A stretch of DNA of 64,000 nt from Xanthomonas sp. SI (GCF_014236855.1 NZ_CP051261.1:2542001-2606000); one strand, 5' to 3'. Positions 12,592-24,621 are shown, counted from the stretch's first letter. The notes: generated by a model from the sequence alone, not told the origin. Numbers and translations are program-made.

Positions 12592-12966
12592 TCAGCCTTC
12601 CAGCAGGAACCCGACCGCCACGCGCCGGCCTTCGGCGGCCAGCACGTTGTAGGTGCGCGCCGCCGCGGCATTGTTCATCACCTCGATGCCGATGCCGCGG
12701 GTCAGGAACAGCGCCAGCGCGGCGGCGGAGGGGAAGACCTGGCGTTCGCCGGTGCCCAGGATCACCAGGGCCGGGTTCATTTCCAGCAAGGGCTGCAGGT
12801 GTTGGGGCTGCAGCTCGGCCGCCACCGGCACTTCCCACGTCTCGACCAGGGCATCCGGGGCGAGAATGAAACTGCGGGTGAGCAGGCGGTCGTTCACCTT
12901 GGCCTGGCGGCCATCGGCCATGCGCAGGGTGTAGGCGTAGTCGGGCAGGTCCTGGGTCAGCTGCAT
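12592..12966 (-). CDS. Mth938/DUF498-family protein
   Basis: A 124-residue protein with the fold-family landmarks of the Mth938/NDUFAF3-like group: NPALVILGTGERQVFPS, IGIEVMNNAAAARTYNVLAAEGRRVAVGFLL. Bacterial members are uncharacterised; eukaryotic NDUFAF3 helps assemble respiratory complex I. It is transcribed after yhbY on the same strand with a 19-base gap. No catalytic motif is seen. Confidence 0.8.
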   Translation of the reverse strand: MQLTQDLPDYAYTLRMADGRQAKVNDRLLTRSFILAPDALVETWEVPVAAELQPQHLQPLLEMNPALVILGTGERQVFPSAAALALFLTRGIGIEVMNNAAAARTYNVLAAEGRRVAVGFLLEG

Positions 12967-12985
12967 GATGGCACCGGAAAGCGGA

Positions 12986-13291
12986 TCAGCCGCGCGGCAG
13001 CACGATCTGGCGGTCTTCCTTGGCCGGGCGATACAGGATCGCGGTGTGGCCGATGCGCTGCACCAGCACGCTGTGCGATTGCTCGACCAGGCTGGCGATG
13101 CTCGCGTCGCGGGCCTCGCGGTCGTCGCCGCCGACCTTCACCTTGACCAGTTCGTGGCGCTCCAGCACCTCGTCCAGTTCGGCCAGGAAGGCCGGCGTGA
13201 CGCCCTTGCCGCCGATCTGCAACAGGGGTTTGAGGTCGTGCGCCAGGCCGCGCAGGAAGCGGTTCTGGGACGGAGTCAGGCTGATCGACAT
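12986..13291 (-). CDS. yhbY: CRM-domain RNA-binding protein YhbY
   Basis: A 101-residue single CRM domain: SISLTPSQNRFLRGLAHDLKPLLQIGGKGVTPAFLAELDEVLERHELVKVKV, with the conserved GGKG loop, then a basic C-terminus. YhbY associates with pre-50S ribosomal subunits. It is divergent from rlmE, a 23S rRNA methyltransferase, a pairing conserved in many proteobacteria. The start at 13291 gives the family N-terminus; a longer reading would run into rlmE. Confidence 0.93.
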   Translation of the reverse strand: MSISLTPSQNRFLRGLAHDLKPLLQIGGKGVTPAFLAELDEVLERHELVKVKVGGDDREARDASIASLVEQSHSVLVQRIGHTAILYRPAKEDRQIVLPRG

Positions 13292-13357
13292 GCAGGCGGG
13301 AACGGGGTTGCCAAGGGCGATCAGGGTATCATGGCCGCCCACCACGACCGCGATCCC

Positions 13358-13990
13358 ATGGCAACCCGCAGCAAAAGCAGCCAACGCTGGCTCCGCGAAC
13401 ATTTCGCCGACCCCTTCGTGAAGAAGGCCCAGGCCGAAGGCATGCGTTCGCGTGCCGCCTACAAGCTGGAAGAGCTGCTGCAGCGCGACAAGTTGCTCAA
13501 GCCGGACATGCTGGTGGTCGATCTCGGCGCCGCGCCGGGCGGCTGGTCGCAGCAGGTGCGCAAGTCGCTGGGCGAGCGCGGCCGGGTGCTGGCGCTGGAC
13601 ATCCTGGAGATGCCGCCGCTGGCCGGCGTGGAGTTCCTTCACGGCGACTTCAGGGAAGAAACGGTGCTATCGCAGTTCGAGGAAATGCTGGGCGACAACC
13701 CGGTAGACCTTGTGCTGTCGGATATGGCCCCCAATAAAAGCGGCATGGATGCGGTGGACCAGCCGCGGATGATGCATCTGGCCGAACTGGCGATGGCGTT
13801 CGCCGATACCCACCTCAAACCGGGCGGGGCGTTCCTGATCAAGCTGTTCCAGGGCGTCGGGTCCGACGACTACATCCGCGAGATGCGCCGCCGTTACGAG
13901 AAGGTGTCCATCCGCAAACCGGCGGCATCGCGCAAGCGCTCGCCGGAGGTCTATGTCCTCGGACAGGGCAAGCGTGCCCAGATCAAGTAA
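13358..13990 (+). CDS. rlmE: 23S rRNA (uridine-2'-O)-methyltransferase RlmE (FtsJ)
   Basis: A 210-residue SAM-dependent methyltransferase acting on U2552 of 23S rRNA. Landmarks: SSQRWLREHFADPFVKKAQAEGMRSRAAYKL, LVVDLGAAPGGWSQ (SAM site) and the K-D-K-E tetrad in the AYKL, SDMAPNKSG, IKLFQG and SPEVYVL regions. An in-frame ATG at 13331 would add nine residues; 13358 matches the family. It lies upstream of ftsH in the conserved rlmE-ftsH order. Confidence 0.96.
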   Translation: MATRSKSSQRWLREHFADPFVKKAQAEGMRSRAAYKLEELLQRDKLLKPDMLVVDLGAAPGGWSQQVRKSLGERGRVLALDILEMPPLAGVEFLHGDFREETVLSQFEEMLGDNPVDLVLSDMAPNKSGMDAVDQPRMMHLAELAMAFADTHLKPGGAFLIKLFQGVGSDDYIREMRRRYEKVSIRKPAASRKRSPEVYVLGQGKRAQIK

Positions 13991-14043
13991 GCTGAACCCG
14001 TCGCATCACGCATCGAGAAAGAGTTGAAGGGACACCGGAGCCA

Positions 14044-15993
<1,950 letters not shown>

Positions 15994-16014
15994 GCGCCCG
16001 CTCGGGTCGATCAG

Positions 16015-16046
16015 AAAAAAGCCAGGGAGCGATCCCTGGCTTTTTT
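16015..16046 (+). terminator. Rho-independent terminator after ftsH
   Basis: A-rich left flank, stem AGCCAGGGA / TCCCTGGCT with a short loop, then TTTTTT. The stem is symmetrical enough to work in both directions. Confidence 0.9.
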
Positions 16047-16337
16047 GTTGCCGGTGCCTTTTGTATATCCCCGGCGGTGCAGGGCAGGTAGCCGGAGCGG
16101 CGATCGCGTCGCTGCGGCCGATCGTTTGCATGCATCCCACCGCCGCGTCGTCGTAGGCACTACGACTGGGCGACAATGGCGTTCCGTCATCCACTGTCCG
16201 TCGCCCATGCCATCGCTCGCTCGTCCATCGCTGCCGCCGGGTGCCAACGCCGTCGTCGCCACGACTGCCGCCCAGGCTGTAACCGAAGACACAGGCAGCA
16301 TCCACATGCGCCGCGGCAACGCCCAGGAGCACCGCTG

Positions 16338-17237
16338 ATGTTCGACACCTCGCCGAGCCTGGACTGCGGCGGACGACGCCTGCTGCTGGATCGTCCACGG
16401 GTGATGGGCATCGTCAACGTCACCCCCGACTCGTTTTCCGACGGCGGCGCGCATGCGACGCTGGAAGCGGCCGTCGCGCACGGCCTGCGCCTGGTGGAGG
16501 AGGGGGCCGACCTGCTCGACATCGGTGGCGAGTCGACCCGCCCCGGCGCCACCCCGGTCCCAGTGGAAGAAGAATTGCGCCGGGTCATCCCGGTGATCGA
16601 GCGACTGGCGGCGCAGACCGCGGTGCCGCTGAGCGTGGACACCTTCAAGCCGGAGGTGATGCGCGCGGCGGTCGCCGCCGGCGCCGGCATGATCAACGAC
16701 ATCCAGGCCTTGCGCCGGCCCGGCGCACTGGACGCGGCGGCGGAACTGCGGGTGCCGGTGGTGCTGATGCACATGCCCGACGATGCCTATGCCGCCGGCA
16801 GCGCGCCGCACTACGACGACGTGGTCGGCGAGGTGCACCGCTTCTTGGCCGAGCGCATCTTCGCCGCGGAAATGGCCGGCATCGACAAGCGCCGCCTGCT
16901 GGTCGATCCGGGCTTCGGGTTCGGCAAGGGCACCGCCGACAACCTGCAATTGCTTGCGCAGCTGGCGCGCCTGGTCGAACTCGGCGTGCCAGTGCTGGCC
17001 GGGCTGTCGCGCAAGCGCAGCATCGGCGAACTGACCGGCCGCACCGCGCCGGAGCAGCGCGTGGCCGGCTCGGTGGCGGCGCACCTGCTGGCGGCGCAGC
17101 GCGGCGCGCTGCTGCTGCGCGTGCACGACGTCGCCGCCACGGTGGACGCGCTGAAGGTCTGGCAGGCGCTGGCGGCGGTGCCGTTGCCGCGCAGCGGCGC
17201 CGCGCCCGCCACGATCCGCTGGCCGGACGAGGACTGA
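16338..17237 (+). CDS. folP: Dihydropteroate synthase
   Basis: A 299-residue TIM-barrel enzyme joining p-aminobenzoate to pterin pyrophosphate in folate synthesis; it is the sulfonamide target. Motifs: [53 protein letters not shown] and [11 protein letters not shown]. The start at 16338 follows a CCAGGAG ribosome site. The upstream 290 bases after the ftsH terminator contain no convincing gene. The stop overlaps the miaA start (ATGA). folP after ftsH is the standard order. Confidence 0.96.
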   Translation: MFDTSPSLDCGGRRLLLDRPRVMGIVNVTPDSFSDGGAHATLEAAVAHGLRLVEEGADLLDIGGESTRPGATPVPVEEELRRVIPVIERLAAQTAVPLSVDTFKPEVMRAAVAAGAGMINDIQALRRPGALDAAAELRVPVVLMHMPDDAYAAGSAPHYDDVVGEVHRFLAERIFAAEMAGIDKRRLLVDPGFGFGKGTADNLQLLAQLARLVELGVPVLAGLSRKRSIGELTGRTAPEQRVAGSVAAHLLAAQRGALLLRVHDVAATVDALKVWQALAAVPLPRSGAAPATIRWPDED

Positions 17238-18187
17238 TGCCGGCCGACCGGCGCCCGCGCGCCATCGCACTGATGGGGCCGACCGCGTCTGGCAAGACCG
17301 CCGCGGCGATCGCCCTGGCCGAGCGCTACGGCGGCGAGATCGTCAGCGTCGATTCGGCGCTGGTGTATCGCGGCCTGAGCATCGGCGCGGCCAAGCCCGA
17401 CGCGCAGCAGCTGGCGCGCGTGCCGCACCATCTGCTGGACCTGCGCGATCCGTGGCAACCGTATTCGGCCGCCGAATTCGCGCTGGACGCGCGCGCCGCG
17501 CTGGATGCGATCGTCGCCCGCGGTGGCCTGCCGATCCTGGCCGGCGGCACCGGCCTGTATTTCCAGGCATTGCTGGAAGGCCTGGCGCCGATGCCGCCTG
17601 CCGATCCGCAACTGCGCGCGGCGCTGGGCGCACGCGCGCAGGCCGACGGCTGGGCGGCGCTGCACGCGCAGCTGCAGCAGGTCGATCCGTTGGCCGCGCG
17701 GCGGATCCGGCCCGGCGACGCGCAGCGCATCCAGCGCGCGCTGGAAGTGTTCCAGCTCAGCGGCCGCCCGATCAGCGAATGGCAGGCGCAGCCGGGGCCG
17801 CCGCGGCTGCCGTTGCGGGTGCTGAAACTGGTGCTGGCGCCGGCCGAGCGCGCGATGCTGCACCGGCGCATCGAACTGCGCTTCGACGCGATGCTGGCGC
17901 AGGGCTTCCTCGACGAGGTGCGCGCGCTGCGCGCCTTGCCGGCGCTGCGCCAGGTGGCGCAGCCGCTGGAGCTGCCGGCGGTGCGCGCGGTCGGCTACCG
18001 CCAGGCCTGGGAACACCTGGATGGGGCCAGCGATGCGGAGACGTTCCGCGATCGCGCGATCTTCGCTACCCGCCAACTGGCCAAGCGCCAGCTGACCTGG
18101 CTGCGCGGGGAGCTGGACGCGCGCTGGTTCGACCCCGAATGCGACGGCGCGCGCCTGGATGTCGCAGTGGCGGACTTTCTTGGCTGA
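17237..18187 (+). CDS. miaA: tRNA dimethylallyltransferase MiaA
   Basis: A 316-residue enzyme that prenylates A37 of tRNAs reading UNN codons. The P-loop GPTASGKT is at residues 14-21, followed by [50 protein letters not shown] and the C-terminal [13 protein letters not shown]. Translation is coupled to folP. The next gene is hfq, the familiar miaA-hfq-hflX cluster. Confidence 0.96.
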   Translation: MPADRRPRAIALMGPTASGKTAAAIALAERYGGEIVSVDSALVYRGLSIGAAKPDAQQLARVPHHLLDLRDPWQPYSAAEFALDARAALDAIVARGGLPILAGGTGLYFQALLEGLAPMPPADPQLRAALGARAQADGWAALHAQLQQVDPLAARRIRPGDAQRIQRALEVFQLSGRPISEWQAQPGPPRLPLRVLKLVLAPAERAMLHRRIELRFDAMLAQGFLDEVRALRALPALRQVAQPLELPAVRAVGYRQAWEHLDGASDAETFRDRAIFATRQLAKRQLTWLRGELDARWFDPECDGARLDVAVADFLG

Positions 18188-18306
18188 TTTGGCTACACGC
18201 CGCGCTGTGCTGAAGCCCGCGGTTGTGTAACATCGACGGTCCGGGCCACGGCAGGGGAGCTGCAGTGCCGACCCGGGCACATAAAAACAATAAACGGGAG
18301 TGAAGC

Positions 18307-18582
18307 ATGTCCAAGGGGCAATCCTTACAGGATCCTTTCCTGAACGCGCTGCGTCGCGAACGGGTGCCGGTTTCGGTGTACCTGGTCAACGGCATCAAGC
18401 TGCAAGGTACCATCGAGTCCTTCGACCAGTTCGTGGTGCTGTTGCGCAACACCGTGAGCCAGATGGTCTACAAACACGCCATTTCCACCGTGGTGCCGGC
18501 ACGCAACGTGCGCGTCGGACCGGGCGGTGGCTATGTGCAGCAGAACGAGGGTGGTAGTGCGGAAGATGACGAAGCCGAGTAA
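18307..18582 (+). CDS. hfq: RNA chaperone Hfq
   Basis: A 91-residue Sm-like protein: [47 protein letters not shown], then [11 protein letters not shown], the conserved YKH distal/proximal face motif. The C-terminal tail ([19 protein letters not shown]) is short and acidic. It forms hexamers that pair small RNAs with mRNAs. The 119-base gap after miaA probably holds its own promoter. Confidence 0.97.
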   Translation: MSKGQSLQDPFLNALRRERVPVSVYLVNGIKLQGTIESFDQFVVLLRNTVSQMVYKHAISTVVPARNVRVGPGGGYVQQNEGGSAEDDEAE

Positions 18583-18608
18583 GACGCTGTTGAAGACCGG
18601 AGCCGCGG

Positions 18609-19934
18609 GTGTTTGATCGTTCCCGCCGCGGCGAACACGCGCTGCTGATCCAGCCCTATGCCGGTGGACCGTTGGAGGACGACGTGCTGGAGGAGTTCGC
18701 CGACCTGGCGCGCTCCGCCGGCGCCAGCATCGCCGCCACGCTGACCGCGCGCATCGACAAGCCCAGTCCGTCGACGCTGATCGGCAGCGGCAAGCTGGAA
18801 GAGGTCAAGGCTGCGGCCGAGGCCAGCGGCGCCGATCTGATCCTGGTCAACCATGCCCTGAGCCCGGGCCAGGAGCGCAACCTGGAAAAGTACCTGGAGC
18901 GGCGCGTGATCGACCGCACCGGGCTGATCCTGGACATCTTCGCGCAGCGCGCGCGCAGCCACGAAGGCAAGCTGCAGGTCGAGCTGGCGCAGCTGCGGCA
19001 CATGGCCACGCGGCTGATACGCGGCTGGACCCATCTGGAGCGCCAGCGCGGCGGTTCGATCGGCCTGCGCGGTCCTGGCGAAACCCAGCTGGAAACCGAC
19101 CGCCGGCTGCTGCAGAAGCGGGTCGAGCAGTTGCAGAAGCGGCTGGAAAAGGTCGAGGTGCAGCACACCCAGATGCGCCGTGCGCGGGTGCGCAGCGAAC
19201 TGCCGCGGATCGCGGTGGTCGGCTACACCAATGCCGGCAAGTCGACCCTGTTCAACGCGTTGACCGGCGCAGAGGCTTACGCCGCCGATCAGCTGTTCGC
19301 GACCCTGGACCCGACCGTACGCCGCATCGCGCTACCGGGCGGCAATGCGATGCTGGCCGACACCGTCGGCTTCGTGCGCAACCTGCCGCACGAACTGGTC
19401 GCCGCGTTCCGCTCGACCCTGTCCGAAGCGCGCGAGGCCGATTTCCTGCTGCACGTGGTCGATGCCGCCGATCCGTTGCGCGAAGAGCGCATCGCCCAGG
19501 TCGACGAGGTGCTGCATGCGGTCGGCGCCGGCGATCTACCGCAGCTGCTGGTGTTCAACAAGATCGACCGCATCGAAGGCGCCGACGTGCGCCACGATGC
19601 GCAGGACGGCGTGCCGGACGAGGCGCGCCGCGAGCGGGTGTGGATCTCGGCGCGCGACGAACGTGGCCTGGAACTGCTGCAGGGCGTGCTCGGCCAGCGG
19701 CTGGGGCTGCAGCACGTGCAGGGCAGCCTGCGCCTGCCATCCAGCGCCGGGCGCCTGCGCTCGCAGCTGCACCAGTTGCAGGTGATCCGCAGCGAGCAGG
19801 CCGACGAAGACGGCTGGCTGCTGCAGGTGGACATCCCGATCACCGAGGCCGAACGCCTGGCCGCCAGCGCCGACGGTGCGCCGATCCGCGCGCTGCTGCC
19901 GTCGCGCGAGGAGGAGGAGTGGCAGCGGCGTTAG
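18609..19934 (+). CDS. hflX: GTPase HflX (ribosome rescue factor)
   Basis: A 441-residue GTPase starting at a GTG 26 bases after hfq. An N-terminal nucleotide-binding-like domain is followed by a coiled coil (about 150-195, LLQKRVEQLQKRLEKVEVQ) and a G domain with GYTNAGKSTLF (about 204), DTVGF and FNKID. HflX splits stalled 70S ribosomes. The hfq-hflX order is conserved; hflK and hflC do not follow here. Confidence 0.95.
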   Translation: MFDRSRRGEHALLIQPYAGGPLEDDVLEEFADLARSAGASIAATLTARIDKPSPSTLIGSGKLEEVKAAAEASGADLILVNHALSPGQERNLEKYLERRVIDRTGLILDIFAQRARSHEGKLQVELAQLRHMATRLIRGWTHLERQRGGSIGLRGPGETQLETDRRLLQKRVEQLQKRLEKVEVQHTQMRRARVRSELPRIAVVGYTNAGKSTLFNALTGAEAYAADQLFATLDPTVRRIALPGGNAMLADTVGFVRNLPHELVAAFRSTLSEAREADFLLHVVDAADPLREERIAQVDEVLHAVGAGDLPQLLVFNKIDRIEGADVRHDAQDGVPDEARRERVWISARDERGLELLQGVLGQRLGLQHVQGSLRLPSSAGRLRSQLHQLQVIRSEQADEDGWLLQVDIPITEAERLAASADGAPIRALLPSREEEEWQRR

Positions 19935-19993
19935 CCGCCGCTGTCGTCGCCTGGGTGCATCTTCGACTAAGGCGTTTACAGCTTGCGCAGTTT

Positions 19994-20063
19994 CTGTAGG
20001 AGCGGCTTCAGCCGCGACAGACCGCACAGGTAACGCCTGTCGCGGCTGAAGCCGCTCCTACAG
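19994..20063. repeat. Long palindrome, second copy of the GTAGGAGCGGCTTCAGCCGC type
   Basis: Arms CTGTAGGAGCGGCTTCAGCC... and its complement pair around a 16-20 base centre that itself contains ACAGG/CCTGT. It shares the arm sequence with 12465-12540. It lies after hflX and may end its transcript. Confidence 0.85.
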
Positions 20064-20278
20064 ATGTCGTCGTCTCACAGCAAGCCGCTATTCTTCTTCT
20101 TCGGTGCGGCGCCAAGCCAATGCTGGCGCACCATGCCAGCGAGGCCGTATCTGCCGCACCGGCGACAGCCATCCCGCCTGCACCACCATCGCTGAAGCCA
20201 TGCCCGACGTCGCGCCGCGCAGGCGCGACAGCCGTGGCGAATTGGGCTACAAAGCGCATTGGTTTCCCGAGCAGCGCC

Positions 20279-20773
20279 ATGACCGTCCCCACCGATCCGC
20301 AACTCCTGCAACTCGCCACTGCGCTCAGCGACCAGTTGCGCAGCGGGCGCGAACGCCTGGTCACCGCCGAGAGCTGCAGCGGCGGCTGGATCGCCAAGGC
20401 GATGACCGACATCTCCGGCTCCTCGGACTGGTTCGACTGCGGCATGGTCGCCTACAGCTACGAGGCCAAGCAGGCGTTGCTCGGCGTGCGTCCGCAAACC
20501 CTGGAGCACCACGGCGCGGTCAGCCGCGAGACGGTGATCGAGATGGTGTCCGGCGCGCTGGTCAATTCCGGCGCCAGCATCGCGGTAGCGGTGACCGGCA
20601 TCGCCGGCCCCGGCGGCGGTTCGGCCGACAAGCCGGTCGGCACCGTGTGGGTCGGCTGGAAACGGCGCGGCGGCTACGCCAGCGCGCAATTGTTCAATTT
20701 CGACGGCGACCGCGACGCGGTGCGCCGACAGACCGTGGCCGCCGCGTTGCGCGGTCTCGGCGCGCTGCTGTGA
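20279..20773 (+). CDS. pncC: Nicotinamide-nucleotide amidohydrolase, PncC/CinA C-terminal family
   Basis: A 164-residue stand-alone CinA C-terminal domain: RLVTAESCSGGWIAKAMTDISGSSDWFDCGMVAYSYEAKQALLGV, then VAVTGIAGPGGGSADKPVGTVW. It deamidates NMN to nicotinic acid mononucleotide in the pyridine nucleotide salvage cycle. The start at 20279 (MTVPTDPQ) is the usual one; the 200 bases before it show no conserved coding. In many proteobacteria this gene lies just upstream of recA; here lexA and a UbiB-like gene intervene. Confidence 0.92.
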   Translation: MTVPTDPQLLQLATALSDQLRSGRERLVTAESCSGGWIAKAMTDISGSSDWFDCGMVAYSYEAKQALLGVRPQTLEHHGAVSRETVIEMVSGALVNSGASIAVAVTGIAGPGGGSADKPVGTVWVGWKRRGGYASAQLFNFDGDRDAVRRQTVAAALRGLGALL

Positions 20774-20790
20774 GCGCCGGCTCACTCTAG

Positions 20791-22479
20791 ATGGCGACCG
20801 CGATGTGGGAGGCGCTGAGCACGGTCCGCGACCTGGGGCGCTTGCAGGAAATCGCTTCGGTGCTGATCCGCTACGGCTTCGGCGACGTGGTCCGCCGCAT
20901 CGGCATGGCCGACGTGCTGGAACGCGCCGGGCGCCTGCTGCACTGGCATAACGCCGAAGAGATGCTGCGCATGTCGGCGCCGCAGCGGGTGCGGCGCGCG
21001 TTGCAGGATCTCGGCCCGACCTTCGTCAAACTCGGCCAGGTGCTGGCCACGCGCGTGGACCTGCTGCCACCGGAGTGGATCGACGAACTCGGCGAACTGC
21101 AGAACGCGGCGCCGGCGTTGCCCTACGAACAGATCCTGCCGCAACTGCTCGAGGCATTGGGCGAGGCGCCGTCGGCGATCTTCGCCCAGGTCGAGGAGAC
21201 TCCGCTGGCCGCCGCGTCGCTGGCGCAGACCCACCGCGCCTGGCTGCACGACGGCACCGCGGTGGTGATGAAGGTGCGCCGCCCCGGCATCCGCGACGTG
21301 ATCGAGGCCGATCTGCGGCTGCTGGCGCGGCTCGCCGAGATCGTCGAGGCGCGCGCGGCCGACCTCAAGCGCTACCACCCGGCGGAGGTGGTGCATCAAT
21401 TCACCGTGTCGCTGCGGCGCGAGCTGGATTTCGCCGGCGAATGCCGCAACGCCGAGCGCATCGCCGCCAATTTTCAGGGCCACGACGAGATCCTGATCCC
21501 ACGCGTGCACTGGCAGTGGACCTGCGAAACCCTCAATGTGCAGGACTTCGTCGCCGGCATCGGCGGGCGCGACCTGGCGGGTGTGGATGCCGCCGGCCTG
21601 GACCGCCGCCAGCTGGCCCGCGTCGGCGCCGACATCGTGCTGAAGATGGTGCTCGAGGACGGCTGCTTCCACGCCGATCCGCACCCGGGCAACATCTTCT
21701 ACCTGACTGGCGAGCGCATCGCGGTGATCGATTTCGGCATGGTCGGGCGCATTTCCGAGCAGCGCCGCTACCAGGTCGTGCAACTGCTGCATGGCCTGGT
21801 CACGCAGGAGGCCGAGGCGGTCACCGACGTGCTGCTGGAATGGACCGACGGCGACGCCGAGATCGACGAGGCGCGGCTGCAACTGGAGATCGCCGGCTTC
21901 GTCGACCAGTACCGCGGCGTGCCGTTGAAGGAGTTGCGGGTCGGGGCGATGCTCGGCGACGTCACCGCGATCCTGCGCCAGCACGCGCTGGCGCTGCCGG
22001 CCGACCTGGCGCTGATGATCAAGACCTTCCTGACCCTGGAAGGGGTAGGGCGCCAGCTCGATCCGGACTTCGACATGGCCAGTGCCGCGGCACCGTACCT
22101 GGAGCGGGTGATGCTGCAGCGCTTCGCCCCGCGCGCGATGGCCAAGCGCGGCCGGCGTACCGTGCTCGGCGCGCTGGAACTGCTCGGCGATCTGCCGCGC
22201 GACACCCGCCGGCTGCTGCAGGCGGCGCGGCGCGGACGGCTGCAGCTCAACGTCGAGACGACGTCGCTGAAGGGCTTCGGCGACCAGGTCAACCGCGCCG
22301 CGAATCGGCTGACCATGGGCATCGTCACCGCCGCGCTGATCATCGGCTCCTCGATCGTGATGAATAGCGTCGGCGGCGTCTCCAGCCGTTGGCTGCTGGC
22401 GATCGGCGTGGGCGGCTTCATCGGCGCGGCGCTGTCGGGCGTGTGGATCCTGATCTCGATCTGGCGCAGCGGCCGCTGA
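20791..22479 (+). CDS. AarF/UbiB-family (ABC1) atypical kinase, membrane-anchored
   Basis: A 562-residue member of the UbiB/ABC1 kinase-like family. The KxGQ motif appears in GPTFVKLGQVLATR, the Ala-rich loop in PLAAASLAQTHRA, the VAIK-like lysine in VVMKVRRPG, and the catalytic loop in DGCFHADPHPGNIF with VIDFGMVG. Two hydrophobic segments lie at the C-terminus (about 508-525 and 530-550). UbiB acts in ubiquinone synthesis or lipid handling. This copy is not next to ubiE/ubiJ, so it may be a paralogue with an unknown substrate. A second Met at codon 5 is possible. Confidence 0.87.
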   Translation: MATAMWEALSTVRDLGRLQEIASVLIRYGFGDVVRRIGMADVLERAGRLLHWHNAEEMLRMSAPQRVRRALQDLGPTFVKLGQVLATRVDLLPPEWIDELGELQNAAPALPYEQILPQLLEALGEAPSAIFAQVEETPLAAASLAQTHRAWLHDGTAVVMKVRRPGIRDVIEADLRLLARLAEIVEARAADLKRYHPAEVVHQFTVSLRRELDFAGECRNAERIAANFQGHDEILIPRVHWQWTCETLNVQDFVAGIGGRDLAGVDAAGLDRRQLARVGADIVLKMVLEDGCFHADPHPGNIFYLTGERIAVIDFGMVGRISEQRRYQVVQLLHGLVTQEAEAVTDVLLEWTDGDAEIDEARLQLEIAGFVDQYRGVPLKELRVGAMLGDVTAILRQHALALPADLALMIKTFLTLEGVGRQLDPDFDMASAAAPYLERVMLQRFAPRAMAKRGRRTVLGALELLGDLPRDTRRLLQAARRGRLQLNVETTSLKGFGDQVNRAANRLTMGIVTAALIIGSSIVMNSVGGVSSRWLLAIGVGGFIGAALSGVWILISIWRSGR

Positions 22480-22609
22480 GCGGAGCGCTTGTCGCTGCGA
22501 GCCAAGTCCGGTGTGCGAACGCGTGGCAGCCAGCCCAGCGTGGGCGTGGCGATCCGCGGAACGGCAGCCATCCTTGGTGCAATCACGCAGTGGTTGCCCA
22601 TTTCCGTTT

Positions 22610-22628
22610 TTAGTAGTATTACTACTAA
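22610..22628. promoter_or_regulatory. LexA operator (SOS box) upstream of lexA
   Basis: TTAGTAGTATTACTACTAA is a 9+1+9 palindrome ending two bases before the lexA ATG. It matches the known Xanthomonas LexA box (TTAGTAGTA-N-TACTACTAA). Its position implies strong autorepression and means it also overlaps the ribosome-binding region. Confidence 0.92.
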
Positions 22629-22630
22629 CC

Positions 22631-23266
22631 ATGGAACTGACCGAAACCCAGCAAGCGATTCTCGACCTGATCGCCCAGCGTATCGAGCACGACGGCGCAC
22701 CGCCGTCGCAGACCGAGATCGCCCGCGCCTTCGGCTTCAAGGGCGTGCGCGCCGCGCAATACCACCTGGAAGCCCTGGAGCAGGCCGGCGCGATCCGCCG
22801 CGTGCCGGGCCAGGCGCGCGGCATCCGCCTGGTGACCGGCGCGGCCGCGCCGGCCCCGGCGCCGCAGGTGGACAGCGCCGACATCCTGCGCCTGCCGGTG
22901 CTGGGGCGGGTCGCCGCCGGCCTGCCGATCGGCGCGGACATCGGTTCGGACGATTTCGTGGTGCTGGACCGGGTGTTCTTCTCGCCGGCGCCGGACTACC
23001 TGTTGAAAGTGCAGGGCGACTCGATGCGCGACGAAGGCATCTTCGACGGCGACCTGATCGGCGTGCACCGCACCCGCGACGCCCGTTCCGGGCAGATCGT
23101 GGTGGCGCGGATCGACGAGGAGATCACGGTCAAGCTGCTGAAGATCGGCAAGGACCGCATCCGCCTGCTGCCGCGCAACCCGGACTACGCGCCGATCGAA
23201 GTGCTGCCGGACCAGGATTTCGCCATCGAAGGCCTGTACTGCGGCCTGCTGCGCCCCAACCGTTGA
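22631..23266 (+). CDS. lexA: SOS repressor LexA
   Basis: A 211-residue repressor. The winged-helix DNA-binding domain (1-70) carries PPSQTEIARAFGFKGVRAAQYHLEALEQAGAI. The S24 protease domain has the self-cleavage site Ala96-Gly97 in VAAGLP, catalytic Ser131 in GDSMRDEGI and Lys168 in TVKLLK. The start at 22631 is fixed by the operator directly before it. RecA-stimulated cleavage would induce the SOS genes. It lies immediately upstream of recA, as in Xanthomonas. Confidence 0.96.
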   Translation: MELTETQQAILDLIAQRIEHDGAPPSQTEIARAFGFKGVRAAQYHLEALEQAGAIRRVPGQARGIRLVTGAAAPAPAPQVDSADILRLPVLGRVAAGLPIGADIGSDDFVVLDRVFFSPAPDYLLKVQGDSMRDEGIFDGDLIGVHRTRDARSGQIVVARIDEEITVKLLKIGKDRIRLLPRNPDYAPIEVLPDQDFAIEGLYCGLLRPNR

Positions 23267-23451
23267 TTTTGGATATTGCACTACACCGCAGGCCGGATTT
23301 TCCCGACCCGCAACATCGCTGTTCGCCGCTGCTGTAGACCTGCCCGGACGAATTATTTTTTCTTTGCCCCGCACTGTCTCAGCCCGTGCGATACCAGGCC
23401 GCTAAATTGAACCTACCCCGCAAATCATCCTCACCTCCGAAGGACACCAAA

Positions 23452-24501
23452 ATGGACGAGAACAAGAAGCGCGCGCTCGCTGCTGCCCTGAGCCAGATCG
23501 AGAAACAGTTCGGCAAGGGTTCGGTGATGCGGATGGGCGATCGCATCATCGAGGCCGTCGAGGTGATTCCGACCGGCTCGCTGATGCTGGATATCGCACT
23601 GGGCATCGGCGGTTTGCCGAAGGGCCGCGTCGTCGAGATCTATGGTCCGGAATCCTCGGGCAAGACCACGCTGACCCTGCAGGCCATCGCCGAGTGCCAG
23701 AAGAAAGGCGGCACCGCGGCCTTCATCGATGCCGAGCATGCGCTGGACCCGATCTATGCCGGCAAGCTCGGCGTCAACGTCGACGAACTGCTGCTGTCGC
23801 AGCCGGATACCGGCGAACAGGCCCTGGAAATCGCCGACATGCTGGTGCGTTCGGGCTCGGTCGACATCGTGGTGGTCGACTCGGTCGCCGCGCTGACCCC
23901 GAAGGCCGAAATCGAAGGCGAGATGGGCGACCAGCTGCCGGGCCTGCAGGCCCGCCTGATGAGCCAGGCGCTGCGCAAGCTGACCGGCAACATCAAACGT
24001 TCCAACACGCTGGTGGTGTTCATCAACCAGCTGCGCATGAAGATCGGCGTGATGATGCCCGGGCAGAGCCCGGAAGTGACCACCGGCGGCAATGCGTTGA
24101 AGTTCTACGCCTCGGTGCGCCTGGACATCCGCCGCATCGGCGCGATCAAGAAAGGCGACGAGATCATCGGCAACCAGACCAAGATCAAGGTGGTCAAGAA
24201 CAAGCTGGCGCCGCCGTTCAAGCAGGTCATTACCGAGATCCTGTACGGCGAGGGCATCAGCCGCGAAGGCGAACTGATCGACATGGGCGTGGAAGCCAAG
24301 CTGGTCGAGAAGGCCGGTGCCTGGTACAGCTACGGCAGCGAGCGCATCGGCCAGGGCAAGGACAATTCGCGCCAATACCTGCGCGACAACCCGCAGGTGG
24401 CAGCTAAGCTGGAAAGCGAGCTGCGCGAGAAGTTCCAGCCGACGGAAGTCGCGCCGAGCGCGGCCGAAGCCGAGGACGCCGACGCAGACGCCGAGGCGTG
24501 A
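23452..24501 (+). CDS. recA: Recombinase RecA
   Basis: A 349-residue Rec[30 protein letters not shown], Walker A GPESSGKT (65-72), [21 protein letters not shown] with loop L1, [30 protein letters not shown] with loop L2, and an acidic Asp/Ala/Glu tail. The start at 23452 follows CGAAGGAC. I see no copy of the lexA-type SOS box in the 185 bases before the gene. Confidence 0.98.
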   Translation: MDENKKRALAAALSQIEKQFGKGSVMRMGDRIIEAVEVIPTGSLMLDIALGIGGLPKGRVVEIYGPESSGKTTLTLQAIAECQKKGGTAAFIDAEHALDPIYAGKLGVNVDELLLSQPDTGEQALEIADMLVRSGSVDIVVVDSVAALTPKAEIEGEMGDQLPGLQARLMSQALRKLTGNIKRSNTLVVFINQLRMKIGVMMPGQSPEVTTGGNALKFYASVRLDIRRIGAIKKGDEIIGNQTKIKVVKNKLAPPFKQVITEILYGEGISREGELIDMGVEAKLVEKAGAWYSYGSERIGQGKDNSRQYLRDNPQVAAKLESELREKFQPTEVAPSAAEAEDADADAEA

Positions 24502-24621
24502 TGGTCTTCTGCCGGGGGAGCGGTGGAGTCAGTGCCGCTCGTCTCCCTCGGCAGTCTTGAGCAAGCCAGGAGGGCAGGTGCCAAGGACGGCACATTGACG
24601 ATCGTGGCGGGGTGAGCCTGC

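Noticed and set aside
16047..16337. Open frame between ftsH and folP
   Set aside because: It begins inside the terminator region, lacks a ribosome site and reads as Arg/Ala-rich noise; the segment is treated as the folP leader.
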